Positions 34,338 through 43,555 of a DNA stretch of 43,735 nucleotides are shown here, piece by piece. The position numbers and the translations under genes were made by a program. The stretch covers positions 1 to 43,735 of the forward strand of contig JAHBTG010000017.1 in assembly GCA_019638695.1 (NCBI GenBank), written 5' to 3'. Position 1 is the first letter of the stretch. Each line of letters opens with the position of its first letter. The notes below the pieces were generated by a model. That model ran no database searches. It saw only the letters and a program-made list of their open reading frames with translations, and was not told where the DNA came from. The DNA comes from Bacteroidota bacterium. Its GTDB lineage: Bacteria > Bacteroidota > Bacteroidia > J057 > JAJTIE01.

Positions 34338-36077
34338 ATGAAAAATTCACCCGGGCGCAGGCCAGCAGGCTCTAAAAAAGTGGGAAAGCCTCCTGTTCAG
34401 AGGGTTAACCCGGTGGTTCCGGCGCCTGTGAGCATACCTTTCTGGGCCAGAGTGTTATTGGTGGGGATACTGGCGGTGGTCCCTTACCTGGGCACGCTGC
34501 GTTATCCATACTCCTATATGGATGATAACATTGTGATCCTCCTGCAGGAGAAGATGCTGAAGGATGCAGATGTGGTGCGTGCTTTCCAGTCCGAATTCTT
34601 TAACCAGGAAGATGAGCCGGACTATTTCTACCGGCCGTTGCAAACGCTGACATTCATAGGGGATTACCAGTTGGCCGGCCTGGATATCTTCCAGTATCGC
34701 CTCACCGGTATCCTGCTTCATGCGCTGGTGGCCATTACACTTATGGTTTTTCTGGGCCAGTTGGGGGTATCGGCATGGGTTGCTTTTGGGCTTAGCCTGT
34801 TATTTTCGGTGCACCCGGCCTTTGCCCCGGTACAACTCTTTATTGCCGCCAGGGCCGATAGCCTGGTGGCGTTGTTCCTGATGCTGTCTATGATAGGGCT
34901 CATACGATATGCAGTGCAACCCGGAATAGGCTGGCTGGCTTTGCATGTAGTGGGATTTGCCCTGGCATTGTTTACCAAGGAAACGGGTGTTTTTCTGCCT
35001 GTGGTAAGCACGGTATATATCCTGCTTTATCCCTCCCTGGCAGGTAAGAGACGGAGTCTGCTGCTGCGGCTGGTGCCTTTCTGGATAGGTCTGGCGGTTT
35101 TCTGGTTTTTTATGCGCAAGGCTGCGCTCAGTAATCCCCCGGATATTGAGATGAGCCTGATGCTTTCGCAGTTCTTTGAAAACCTGCCCGGCATATTCCT
35201 GTATGTGGGCGTATTGTTTGCGCCGTTTTCATTGCCCTCCATACTGGTGTTGCGTAGTCCTTATTTGTGGGTGGGTATCGCTGTTTCACTGGTGATCCTG
35301 TATTTTCTCACCAGGCGCACCCGTCCTGTCCCCCGCTGGGTCATATGGCTGGGCGCTTCCTGGTTTGGGCTGTTCGTGCTGGTCACCTTTCTTTCGCCCT
35401 CCAATCTTCCTTTGTTCGATTACCTGCTTAACCGCACCTATGTTCCGGCCATTGGCCTGAGCCTCTTGTTGGGTTATTTGCTGGACAGGTTTGTCATACC
35501 CCCCAGGCGCATAGCGGTCTTCACGGCATTGTGCCTCCCCGTGCTCATTTACCTCAATTATAAGTACACGCACCAATATTCTGACAGGATCCGTACCTGG
35601 GATACCCTGGCTAGGCAAGCGCCCAATTCCGCTCATGTGCTGAAGCACCAGATCTTTGCTTATGAGCAGGCCGGACGGCAGGGCGAGATCTCCGAACTTT
35701 ATATTAAGGCTGTGCAATTGTCGCCCAAAACACTCAATGTGAATTATAGCGCGGGGGTTGTTCTCTATCAGCGAGGTCAGAAGGAGCAGGCTTTTGCCTT
35801 GTTTATGAAAGAGTATGCACTCAACCCCAAACATGCCCAGAATCTTAACTACATAGGAGTATACTATGAAAGCAAGCAAATGCTGGCCAGGGCAAAGGAG
35901 TATTACCTGCGAAGCGCAGAACAGGACAGTACCTGCCAGCATTGCCTGTGGAACAGTGTGCGGGCCTGTGCCATGACTGCAGACCGGGCGCAGGGCAAAA
36001 AATACTTGCAACTGATGAAAAGTCAGGGGTATCCTGTCCCTATTAAAGCTGTGGAAGACTATATCCTGGCACGGTGA
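34338..36077 (+). CDS. Polytopic membrane protein with C-terminal TPRs (GT-C/TMTC-like)
   Basis: 579 residues. After a basic Pro-rich N-terminus (1-35) come about ten to eleven membrane helices (about 38-400). Motifs resemble GT-C and TMTC-type proteins: YSYMDDNIVIL near the first loop, FSVHPAFAPVQLFIAARADSLVALF and FTKETGVFLPVV. The C-terminal part (about 420-570) holds TPR-like helices (AEQAGRQ-type repeats, YSAGVVLYQRGQKEQAFALF, LNYIGVYYESKQMLARAKEYYLRSAEQ). It may glycosylate or assemble a surface polymer; the donor is likely lipid-linked, but this is inference. The stop overlaps the next gene's start (TGATG). Confidence 0.82.
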   Translation: MKNSPGRRPAGSKKVGKPPVQRVNPVVPAPVSIPFWARVLLVGILAVVPYLGTLRYPYSYMDDNIVILLQEKMLKDADVVRAFQSEFFNQEDEPDYFYRPLQTLTFIGDYQLAGLDIFQYRLTGILLHALVAITLMVFLGQLGVSAWVAFGLSLLFSVHPAFAPVQLFIAARADSLVALFLMLSMIGLIRYAVQPGIGWLALHVVGFALALFTKETGVFLPVVSTVYILLYPSLAGKRRSLLLRLVPFWIGLAVFWFFMRKAALSNPPDIEMSLMLSQFFENLPGIFLYVGVLFAPFSLPSILVLRSPYLWVGIAVSLVILYFLTRRTRPVPRWVIWLGASWFGLFVLVTFLSPSNLPLFDYLLNRTYVPAIGLSLLLGYLLDRFVIPPRRIAVFTALCLPVLIYLNYKYTHQYSDRIRTWDTLARQAPNSAHVLKHQIFAYEQAGRQGEISELYIKAVQLSPKTLNVNYSAGVVLYQRGQKEQAFALFMKEYALNPKHAQNLNYIGVYYESKQMLARAKEYYLRSAEQDSTCQHCLWNSVRACAMTADRAQGKKYLQLMKSQGYPVPIKAVEDYILAR

Positions 36078-37261
36078 TGCAGGCTTCACCGGTCATAGTG
36101 GGTGCGGGCCCTGCGGGTACATTATGCGCTCTGTTGCTGGCCCGGCAGGGTGTGCCTACCCTGTTGCTGGATAAAGCCGTATTTCCCCGCGCCAAGACCT
36201 GTGGCGATGCGCTCAGCGGCAAGGCCCTCCGTGCCTTGCATACACTTGACCCTGCTTTGCCGCAGGAACTGGCTGCTTTGCCGCAAACGGAGCTCTATGA
36301 CAGCCTGCTTTTAAGCGGTCCCGGGGGTGGGCGGGTGCACCTGCAACTTCCTCCCAACAACGACCTTGGAGCTAGTGCGCCGGGTTACCTGGTCTCTCGC
36401 TATGTATTTGACAACTGGTTGCTGGAATTGGCACGGAATTGCCCCGGGATTACCTTGTGTACCCATAGGCAGGTGCATAAAGCAGAATTCGTGCCTTCGC
36501 AGGGGATTCGCCTGTCTTTCACTTCCGGCGACCCTATACTTACTCCGCTGGCCATTGGAGCGGATGGCGCGCATTCTGTGCTGGCTGCCGGTCTGACGGC
36601 AAATGCATTGCAGCGCAGGCATTATGCGGCCTCCGTGCGGGCCTATTATACCCAGGTAGCCGGCCTGACGTCCGCACTTGAGTTGCATTTCCTCAAGGCC
36701 ATACAACCCGGCTACCTCTGGATCTTCAGGATGCCCGGCAATGTAGCTAATGTGGGGGTTATTTGCCGTTCGGATGTTGTATCCCGCAAGAAACTGAATA
36801 TCAGGCAGTTGCTGCAAGAGGCCCTGGCAACAGATCCGCTGTTCAGTAGCCGTTTTGCCGGGGCTCACCTCCAGAGCCCTGTCGAAGGGTTTGGGTTGCC
36901 GCTGGCTTCTCAGAGGCGGCAGCTCACGGGACCGCATTTTTTGCTATTGGGAGACGCTGCCGGCCTGGTGGACCCGTTTACCGGGGAAGGGATTGGCAAC
37001 GCCCTGCTTAGCGCGACTATTGCGGCGGAAACCATTGCAAGTGCATATAAGACGGGGGACTACTCGCCCAAAATGCTTGCCGGATATGCCGTCCGGCTGC
37101 GCCGGAGGCTGCACAAAGAACTGGCGGTAAGCCGCTTTTTGCAAAAGGTATCCACCTGGCCGGGGTGTTTAGATGCTGCTGTCTGGGCGCTGCGGCATGC
37201 TTCTCCTGTTGCCAGTGCCCTCAATTGGGCTGTGCGCCAAAAGCGCCGGAAAGGTTTTTAG
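36077..37261 (+). CDS. FAD-dependent oxidoreductase, geranylgeranyl-reductase family
   Basis: 394 residues from ATG 36077; GTG 36074 is in frame one codon earlier. The FAD site starts VIVGAGPAGTLCALLLARQG (GAGPAG 9-14). PRAKTCGDALSG (about 38-49) is typical of the geranylgeranyl reductase/FixC group. GDAAGLVDPFTGEGIGNALLSA (about 292-313) binds the FAD ribityl/pyrophosphate. The family saturates polyprenyl chains (quinones, lipids); the substrate here is unknown. It overlaps the TPR membrane protein stop by one base, so the two are probably co-expressed. This is the last gene before the island junction. Confidence 0.9.
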   Translation: MQASPVIVGAGPAGTLCALLLARQGVPTLLLDKAVFPRAKTCGDALSGKALRALHTLDPALPQELAALPQTELYDSLLLSGPGGGRVHLQLPPNNDLGASAPGYLVSRYVFDNWLLELARNCPGITLCTHRQVHKAEFVPSQGIRLSFTSGDPILTPLAIGADGAHSVLAAGLTANALQRRHYAASVRAYYTQVAGLTSALELHFLKAIQPGYLWIFRMPGNVANVGVICRSDVVSRKKLNIRQLLQEALATDPLFSSRFAGAHLQSPVEGFGLPLASQRRQLTGPHFLLLGDAAGLVDPFTGEGIGNALLSATIAAETIASAYKTGDYSPKMLAGYAVRLRRRLHKELAVSRFLQKVSTWPGCLDAAVWALRHASPVASALNWAVRQKRRKGF

Positions 37262-37491
37262 CTCACGGAAAAAGTGCACGAACCCATATCCGACCATGTC
37301 TGCATCCTGCGGGAAGACGCGCGGCAGTTTGTAAGGAGCTAACCTTGCCATCTTAGAAGGAATTACTGATTTGACCCCTCAAATGCAGTTTTCCTTCTCT
37401 ATACCTAAAACGGCTCCGGCGCCCCAGCCAGTATGTACCGTCTGCTAGGAGAATATTGTCCAAGTTTTGTCCAAACTTTCTGAGCGGGCAC

Positions 37492-37532
37492 AAAAAAAGC
37501 CTCAAAACCACTGATTTAAGCGGTTTTGAGGC
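37492..37532 (-). terminator. Intrinsic terminator on the minus strand beside the att-like site
   Basis: On the minus strand: GCCTCAAAACC (complement of 37522-37532), loop, GGTTTTGAGGC (complement of 37499-37509), then seven T (37492-37498). Eleven perfect pairs. It directly follows, on the minus strand, a CCGCCATCTCCACA end that resembles the 3' end of a tmRNA, but no RNA gene body is present upstream. Confidence 0.78.
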
Positions 37533-37536
37533 GATT

Positions 37537-37557
37537 TGTGGAGATGGCGGCTCCACA
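37537..37557. other. Putative recombinase core attachment site
   Basis: Arms TGTGGAG (37537-37543) and CTCCACA (37551-37557) are perfect inverts around a 7-base centre ATGGCGG. Tyrosine-recombinase core sites have this design (inverted arms around a 6-8 base crossover region). The minus-strand reading CCGCCATCTCCACA resembles the 3' end of ssrA or a tRNA with a G3-U70 acceptor stem, a known integration target. The integrase starts 175 bases away. The remainder of the gap 37262-37732 includes a near-repeat TTGTCCAAG/TTTTGTCCAAAC (37456-37475), which could be recombinase arm sites; otherwise nothing is recognised. Confidence 0.5.
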
Positions 37558-37732
37558 TCCGGCATTCTTTTTATAGAAGACGAATTCCAAAAATAGCCTT
37601 TATACGTACTGTATCGCATATTCTGTTGCCGGGCCTTTCATCGGACTATCATAAGTTTACATATTTTTTGACTAAAATAAATACTAAAAGGTTTTATCTT
37701 GGGGTTATAAAAGAGACCAATCTGAATCCTTT

Positions 37733-38956
37733 ATGGCGAGCATTAATTTCTACCTGTACCCTTACGTCAATAAGAAGAACGAGCAGTTGGTTATCCTGGT
37801 GTACCAGCACAAGGGGGCCAAGCTGAACCATTCTACCAACATCAAGATACAGGCCAAGGCTTGGGATACGGGTAAGCAGCGGGTGAAGCCGCAGTACCCG
37901 AATGCTGCCGATTATAACGCCTATTTGGCCTCGTTGAGGGAACAGGTAACCAGGGCCATGCTTGAGCTGAAGATTCAGGGTTTGGAACCAGTTGTCCCGC
38001 GGATGCGGGAGCGGCTGTTTCCCAAGGAAAACAAAGACCTTACGCTTTTGCAGGGCTTATTTAAGTTCATAGAGGCACATAGAACGACTCATAGCCATGA
38101 GTTTGTGCAGAAGTACCAGACCATGCAGGCAGACCTGGAACGATATGAACAAGTAAACCGGGTGACCCTGCATTATTCACAGATGGATTCCGGTTTTTTT
38201 GAGCGCTATACTCAATTCCTGATCACCGAGAAGAAAAACACCAACAATACCGTTGCCAAGAAACTGAGCTTTCTCAAAACCTTCCTGGGTTGGTCGGTTC
38301 GGCACAAGCTTCACCACAACAGGGACTTTGAGGAGGCCAAGACATTATCCCCCAAACGGTCGATCCATATTGCGCTGACCGAATCGGAATTGCAACACCT
38401 GGCCCGGCTCAATCTTAAGAAAGACGAGCGCCTGGAGCGGGTGCGGGATGTGTTCTGCTTCGGTTGCTACACGGGCTTGCGGTATTCGGATATTGAGAAC
38501 CTGAAACCGGAGAATATCGTGGATCTGCCGGGGGAGAACGGACACAAATCCAAGGGACTGCGTATCAATATTATCAAGACCCACGAGCATCTTACCATAC
38601 CCCTAGCGGCACCGGCCCTGAGCCTGCTGGAGAAATACGGCTATCAGTTGCCGGTGATGAGCAACCAGAAAACCAATGTTTACCTGAAGGAATTGGGCAA
38701 AGTTGCCCGACTGGATAGCCCGGTGCAACGCGTGACGTTCCGGGGAAGTGAACGCATAGAGACCAGACAGTCTAAGTACGAACTGGTCACCACGCATACC
38801 GCCCGCCGTACCTTTGCAACGTTATCTGCTGCCAGGGGTATGAACCTGGTGGTACTGCAACGCATCCTGGGTCACGCCAATATCAAGCAGACGATGGAGT
38901 ATATCAAGGAGGTGGAAGGGGCTAAGATCAGCGAGGTGCAGAAGGTGTGGGGGTGA
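37733..38956 (+). CDS. Tyrosine recombinase / site-specific integrase
   Basis: 407 residues. An N-terminal arm-binding region (about 1-90, MASINFYLYPYVNKKNEQLVILVY) and a SAM-like core-binding domain (about 103-205) precede the catalytic domain. Catalytic residues in order: R250 in CYTGLRYSD, K282 in IIKTHEHL, H355-T-A-R358, H381 in LGHANIKQTMEY and the nucleophile Y390. This is the Bacteroidota phage/ICE integrase type. The gene follows the att-like site and is convergent with ietS. Codon use is closer to the host than that of ietA/ietS. Confidence 0.94.
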   Translation: MASINFYLYPYVNKKNEQLVILVYQHKGAKLNHSTNIKIQAKAWDTGKQRVKPQYPNAADYNAYLASLREQVTRAMLELKIQGLEPVVPRMRERLFPKENKDLTLLQGLFKFIEAHRTTHSHEFVQKYQTMQADLERYEQVNRVTLHYSQMDSGFFERYTQFLITEKKNTNNTVAKKLSFLKTFLGWSVRHKLHHNRDFEEAKTLSPKRSIHIALTESELQHLARLNLKKDERLERVRDVFCFGCYTGLRYSDIENLKPENIVDLPGENGHKSKGLRINIIKTHEHLTIPLAAPALSLLEKYGYQLPVMSNQKTNVYLKELGKVARLDSPVQRVTFRGSERIETRQSKYELVTTHTARRTFATLSAARGMNLVVLQRILGHANIKQTMEYIKEVEGAKISEVQKVWG

Positions 38957-39008
38957 AGACAAAGAAAGCTTCAATTTGTTCAATCTATGCTTCAAATATA
39001 GATTAAGT

Positions 39009-41507
39009 CTACAAACTAACAGGTATCTCAATTGGAACTTCAATCATATTCTTAACCGTAGTGTATAACTCAATATCTTGAATAGGTGTTTCTAATGAAA
39101 CAATTAAAGAATAACGAGTTTTTGTTTCTACCTTTTTTAAATGCTTTCTTTCTCTCCACCAGCCAATAATAGGATAAACGGCTATGAGATTACAGGTGGC
39201 TAAAGCGGCAGCAGTTCCTTCCCAGTAATCGGAATGAACAGAACCACTGCTACGATTATTTACGCCTACAACCCATCTATCACTTCCAGAATTAGTATTT
39301 ATCTCCTCATCCTCCTCTCGTGCGGCACTATTAACTCTCTTCCTGAACTCATTTTCACTCTCTCTGATATTATTAATGTCAAAGCGTAAGCCATGTGATT
39401 GATAGCGATATTTATCTTTCCACCCAATCTCACCAGCTCCAGGCTCTATATAATAGGAAAGAGTAACCTTGAGTTTTACAGGGACCTCTCCAAGCTCAAG
39501 TAGTAGATCTGTGGGCCATGGAAAATTAAAAAAATGAATTTCATTTGTTTCTGGTTGGCCATTTTCTTTAATATTAAATGGCTGAATCGTTTCTTGTGCA
39601 ATAAATGTTAATGCACTCTCTTGACTATATAAGGCCCTCTCAAGCAGCGGAATACCATGCCCAAATACCCTTAGGAGCCTCCGAAAATCACCACGATTCC
39701 CACCCCGAACTGCTAGTTGATTATACATGGCGTTATGCCAGTTTGCAGAATGAATGATCAGTCCTCGGATTGTTTCTGGCCAGGCATTTGGATATTCATA
39801 AGCTATTTTAGCCGCAAACCAAGCCGCTTGTGCCGTTGCTGCACTTGTTGCATTAATTGTGTCAAATGGCTTAATATTAAAAGATTTAGAGGTAGACAAT
39901 AACTCAAGGTCTTCATGTGAAGTAATGGAGTTATCAGGCGTTCTTAATAGGTTACCTCCTTCAAAGACAACATCAGGTTTGATGGGCCACTTTTTCTCCC
40001 AAATAAGAGATGTAGAGCTATATGGAGAAAGCTCGCCAGTATTTGCAACAGGGGTATAATTATAAAAATCTGGATTATTTACTTGTATCTTTTCTGTATA
40101 TGCTCCTATTATTAGGGCATTCCATGCTTGTGCTGGATTCTCTATTGTAGTAGATAGATTTGATTCTGGGTAGTTTCTCCATAATTCAGGATCTTTAATA
40201 TTTCCTGCTGAGATAATTATTAATCTTTGGTTCTCTCCGTCTCCAAAACAGAGATTATCTATTGCTCCTGACCAAGAAGATGGCCTTCCTTTCTCTGCAT
40301 CTTCTTTGGAAGTTACAGCCATACAATACACAAGAATCATCTTAGGATTTTGAATCTCAGCCCGAGATAAACCTTGAGCAGTAATATCTCCCCATAGTTC
40401 TTTGGGAGTTTCCCCTTGTGATTCTGGGGGAATAATTTTGACTGAGCATAACTTATGAGTAATAGTAACTTTACTAGTAGTGGCTAATACCTCTTCTAAT
40501 CTACCATATCCAGCGATTCCTGCCATTAGTGTACCATGCCCACTACGATCATAATGGTCATTGGTGCCCCACAGGGGATTAACTGCCATTGTATTGATAT
40601 CCTCAATGAGTGGTTGCAAAAGCTCATGTCCATTATTTACTCCTGTATCTAAAATACAAACCCTAACTCTTCCTTCTAAAACATCTAATCTTTGACGTAA
40701 ATCTTCTACCCATTGTTGTTGTTCAATTGTGTTTTCGTTTCTCCAAAACCCAGCTAAATCCTGACTTGTACGAAATTCGGCCAATTGGTCACTTTGTAAT
40801 ATGAGTTCAATTAATTGTTGCCTATTTGCATTGATTAATAAAACAGCCCTTTCAGGGAAAATAATAACACTTTCTTTGTAGGGTATTGCAACGCTGTCAA
40901 GTGTAGCTCTAAAAGCTCGAATTTGTTCCTGCTCCTTACTATCTTTTGTATTGATATTTAACCATACTTCACACCATTTTGGACTTTCTGTGGGTATAAG
41001 TCGAACTCTAGATGTCCATAATCCTTCCAGTAATGCAATACTTACATCTTCAATACTATTTACAAGAGATGAATTTTTAGGTTTGCCATTTCGAGTATCT
41101 TTGGTTCGGTACTCTTGAATCTTATGGATAAAATGTCCTTCTTTTCCATTTGGGACATATACCGTTGCTCTTATTTGCTTACGATCTTCATCAAGAGTAA
41201 TTTCTTTTACATTTAATAGTCGTATATTTTTTCCGATATCCTCTAAGCTCTTAGTAATTAGATCATGATCCGCCGAGCTTGTAAATGAAATATAGGTGCC
41301 ATCCCTTGTGGGTATCTGTTCGGCACTTCGTTGCTGTTGTAAGCTTTCTTTTTCTTTCCAGATGGTATCAAATTGTTGTAAAAGCTTATCACTATGAGTC
41401 GTTCTGTCTCGGTCTGGTATATTAACTTGTCCTCCTAGCTTAGGGGGTGTTCTGTATTTCTCACTCCTTACATTTTCTGTGATAAAAAAGTGTTTGTAAT
41501 TTGACAT
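39009..41507 (-). CDS. ietS: Subtilisin-like serine protease, IetS-like
   Basis: 832 residues. The catalytic triad of family S8 is complete: D287 in VCILDTGVNNGH, H324 in DRSGHGTLMAGIAG and S555 in INATSAATAQAAW, with N436 (IISAGN) as oxyanion residue. An N-terminal region of about 275 residues has no signal peptide, so the enzyme acts in the cytoplasm. The C-terminal about 250 residues are of unknown fold. It lies 9 bases after an AAA ATPase gene. A two-gene AAA ATPase/subtilase operon is the composition of the Iet (IetA-IetS) anti-phage and plasmid-incompatibility systems. Codons are AT-rich. The function is inferred from family pairing. Confidence 0.8.
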   Translation of the reverse strand: MSNYKHFFITENVRSEKYRTPPKLGGQVNIPDRDRTTHSDKLLQQFDTIWKEKESLQQQRSAEQIPTRDGTYISFTSSADHDLITKSLEDIGKNIRLLNVKEITLDEDRKQIRATVYVPNGKEGHFIHKIQEYRTKDTRNGKPKNSSLVNSIEDVSIALLEGLWTSRVRLIPTESPKWCEVWLNINTKDSKEQEQIRAFRATLDSVAIPYKESVIIFPERAVLLINANRQQLIELILQSDQLAEFRTSQDLAGFWRNENTIEQQQWVEDLRQRLDVLEGRVRVCILDTGVNNGHELLQPLIEDINTMAVNPLWGTNDHYDRSGHGTLMAGIAGYGRLEEVLATTSKVTITHKLCSVKIIPPESQGETPKELWGDITAQGLSRAEIQNPKMILVYCMAVTSKEDAEKGRPSSWSGAIDNLCFGDGENQRLIIISAGNIKDPELWRNYPESNLSTTIENPAQAWNALIIGAYTEKIQVNNPDFYNYTPVANTGELSPYSSTSLIWEKKWPIKPDVVFEGGNLLRTPDNSITSHEDLELLSTSKSFNIKPFDTINATSAATAQAAWFAAKIAYEYPNAWPETIRGLIIHSANWHNAMYNQLAVRGGNRGDFRRLLRVFGHGIPLLERALYSQESALTFIAQETIQPFNIKENGQPETNEIHFFNFPWPTDLLLELGEVPVKLKVTLSYYIEPGAGEIGWKDKYRYQSHGLRFDINNIRESENEFRKRVNSAAREEDEEINTNSGSDRWVVGVNNRSSGSVHSDYWEGTAAALATCNLIAVYPIIGWWRERKHLKKVETKTRYSLIVSLETPIQDIELYTTVKNMIEVPIEIPVSL

Positions 41508-41516
41508 TTTAAAATA

Positions 41517-42470
41517 TTATTGATGATATGCAGCATTTCGATCTTTAATGGCTTTTAATATCAACTGGTTATTCATTTGTTGTTTTTCATTTAAAATAGT
41601 TTCTTTTATGGCATCTAAGCATGCAAGTGAGATTTCTGCGTGACTTAATCCGTTTATATTTGGTAGGAGACTATTAAAATTAAGTTTCTTTCCGTAACGT
41701 GATAAACGACTCTTTAGAAGGGCTAGTTTTTCATCTTTATCAGGTAAATGATATAAAATAACATCATCAAATCTGCGAAAAAGGGCCTGGTCTAGGAGTG
41801 CTTTATTATTTGTTATTGCTATGATGAGACTGTCAGAATTATCACGCTCTATAAATTGTAAAAAAGAGTTTAGTATCCTACGCATTTCTCCTACATCATT
41901 TTCCCTACTTCTTTCACCCCCAATTGCATCAAATTCGTCAAACAGATAAACGCCTTTTTTCTGTTCAATTAAGTCGAATACTTGTCTCAATTTTGCACTA
42001 GTTTCTCCCATATATTTAGTTACCATTTTATCCATGAGGATGGTATACAAAGGGAGATCTAACTCATTGGCTATTATAGATGCTGTTAATGTTTTTCCGG
42101 TCCCTGGAGGGCCAGACAACAAGATTTTTCTTCTATTTTCCAAATCATGCTTGCGAAGTTTATCGCGCTGTATGAACTCAGAAATAATACGTCCTATCTT
42201 ATTTTTTATATCATTTGAAGCAATAATATCACTAAGATTTACAGACGGTACATTCTCAAGAATGAGACCTTGTAGCTCAGGCGAGAATGTTTTTGATTTA
42301 TGTCTATTCTCCTTAGATTTATCAATAATTACTTTAATATCATTTGCCACACCAGTATGCCCAAGCTTAGCTTCATGAGCCGCTATTTGGAGCGCTACAG
42401 TAGTAAATCGCTCTGGCTCATTGTTATAATGAGCCCTTATTAAAGATATTATGTACTCGGCTTTTGCCAT
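41517..42470 (-). CDS. ietA: AAA ATPase, IetA-like
   Basis: 317 residues. An N-terminal helical region (1-80) precedes an AAA domain with Walker A GPPGTGKT (120-127), Walker B YLFDEFD (175-181), sensor-1-like IIAITNN (216-222) and the arginine-finger region ALFRRFDD (229-236). It is one of the smaller AAA modules, like the ATPase of Iet systems. ietS follows after 9 bases, so both are one operon. AT-rich composition contrasts with the integrase and host. Its role is probably to sense or remodel a target and control the protease, by analogy. Confidence 0.82.
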   Translation of the reverse strand: MAKAEYIISLIRAHYNNEPERFTTVALQIAAHEAKLGHTGVANDIKVIIDKSKENRHKSKTFSPELQGLILENVPSVNLSDIIASNDIKNKIGRIISEFIQRDKLRKHDLENRRKILLSGPPGTGKTLTASIIANELDLPLYTILMDKMVTKYMGETSAKLRQVFDLIEQKKGVYLFDEFDAIGGERSRENDVGEMRRILNSFLQFIERDNSDSLIIAITNNKALLDQALFRRFDDVILYHLPDKDEKLALLKSRLSRYGKKLNFNSLLPNINGLSHAEISLACLDAIKETILNEKQQMNNQLILKAIKDRNAAYHQ

Positions 42471-42475
42471 AAGTA

Positions 42476-42483
42476 CAAAGTTA
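42476..42483 (-). promoter_or_regulatory. -7 element just upstream of ietA
   Basis: On the minus strand TAACTTTG ends five bases before ATG 42470. The start of transcription would fall at or next to the ATG, so ietA mRNA may be leaderless. The -33 position is TTTC, one base off TTTG. Confidence 0.45.
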
Positions 42484-42773
42484 CTGTTTTTTTACTGTCA
42501 AAGAAAATAATACCCGTAAGCCCACTCTTTGATGAAACCGGCTCAAGTAGTACCTCAAAAGTAAAATAGATGAAGGCGATTCCCCACCACCCGCTAAGCA
42601 GGGCATTCCCCTTACGGCAAATAACCTCGATATTCTCCGCAGGTATGCGGTGAATGCAGCTAGTAGAGCGGATGGACTTGCCCCTTGCACGATTATCCAT
42701 CTGCAAAAAGAACTTACAGGGGGCAGGAGCGCAGCATACCCGCCTGAAAGACTAGCCCGGAGCCCGGCATTCC

Positions 42774-42804
42774 TTGCCCGCCGCGGGTTGCATGCCTATC
42801 TTTG
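42774..42804 (+). promoter_or_regulatory. Orphan promoter-like site
   Basis: TTG (42774-42776), 20 bases, TATCTTTG (42797-42804). No gene follows on the plus strand. It may be a relic of a gene interrupted by the island. The rest of 42484-42973 shows no recognised feature. Confidence 0.3.
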
Positions 42805-42973
42805 TACAAATTCCTCCTCTAACGCCCCCTCGCCTATACCCCAAGACCCCTGCACATAATTAGATAACCACGATATAATCGCATATCTGGTCATTTCGAC
42901 AACGAGAAATTGCTACATCTCCAAGTCTGTCAAGATGAGCCCGTGCTGTGCCGAAAGGATTTCTATGATACTA

Positions 42974-43330
42974 TCAAGTTTTTGTTGCAGAAGATTGTAC
43001 GGCGGTGATGGGCAAAATGGTATAAGGTCTTTGTTTCCGGATAACGGCACAGATACGGTGGATGAGTTTGTTCTTTACGGCATTGGCTGCCTGTAGTTTT
43101 GACTTGCCTATTTCGATAAGCCGTTGGTAGAAGTGCCTGATTTCCAAGTTGGACTTGATAGCCGCATAGGCTGCGAGGCGCAGGATGGATTTGAGGGTTT
43201 TATTGGCACTGTGGCTGACCCTTGCTTTGGCATTGTGCTGGTGCCGCTGGTACAGGTAGAAGGGGCAATACCTGCATAACAGGCGAGCTGTCGTGGGTTG
43301 CTTAACCGCTGGAAGTTGCAGGTATTATAT
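42974..43330 (-). pseudogene. IS110-family transposase remnant (C-terminal part), frameshifted
   Basis: Read on the minus strand, one frame (about 43330-43241) gives NPRQLACYAGIAP, and a second (43240-42974, ending in a stop) gives QHNAKARVSHSANKTLKSIL and then YQRLIEIGKSKLQAANAVKNKL. Both belong to the Transposase_20 C-terminal domain of IS110/IS116/IS902 transposases. A frameshift at about 43240 joins them, and the N-terminal half with the DEDD-type catalytic domain is absent. It is therefore dead. It marks past transposition in the island. Confidence 0.72.
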
Positions 43331-43555
43331 GCAACTGGAAGGGCAGCCCGTAACCAAATCGTTCCTGCGGGCTTTTATATTGGAGTACAGAAGTCGTCAG
43401 GCAGTAAGCGCATGCGCTTGCGGGAAATGAACCACGGGCCCAGGTTCTGGGCACATGTGGCCAGCTAATACCCAGCTACAAACAAGCCATAAATACCCTC
43501 AAGCAAGAGCAGTGGAAGACAGGCATATACGACCAAGGGCCTCAGGGCACTGCGC
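43331..43555. other. Gene-free stretch, no recognised feature
   Basis: No convincing gene. A possible hairpin AGCCCG/CGGGCT around 43346-43374, followed by TTTTATATT, could be a plus-strand terminator but has a long loop. Confidence 0.4.

Noticed and set aside
42449-42706. 85-codon minus-strand open frame spanning the ietA upstream region
   Set aside because: It crosses the ietA promoter and start in another frame and shows no family features.
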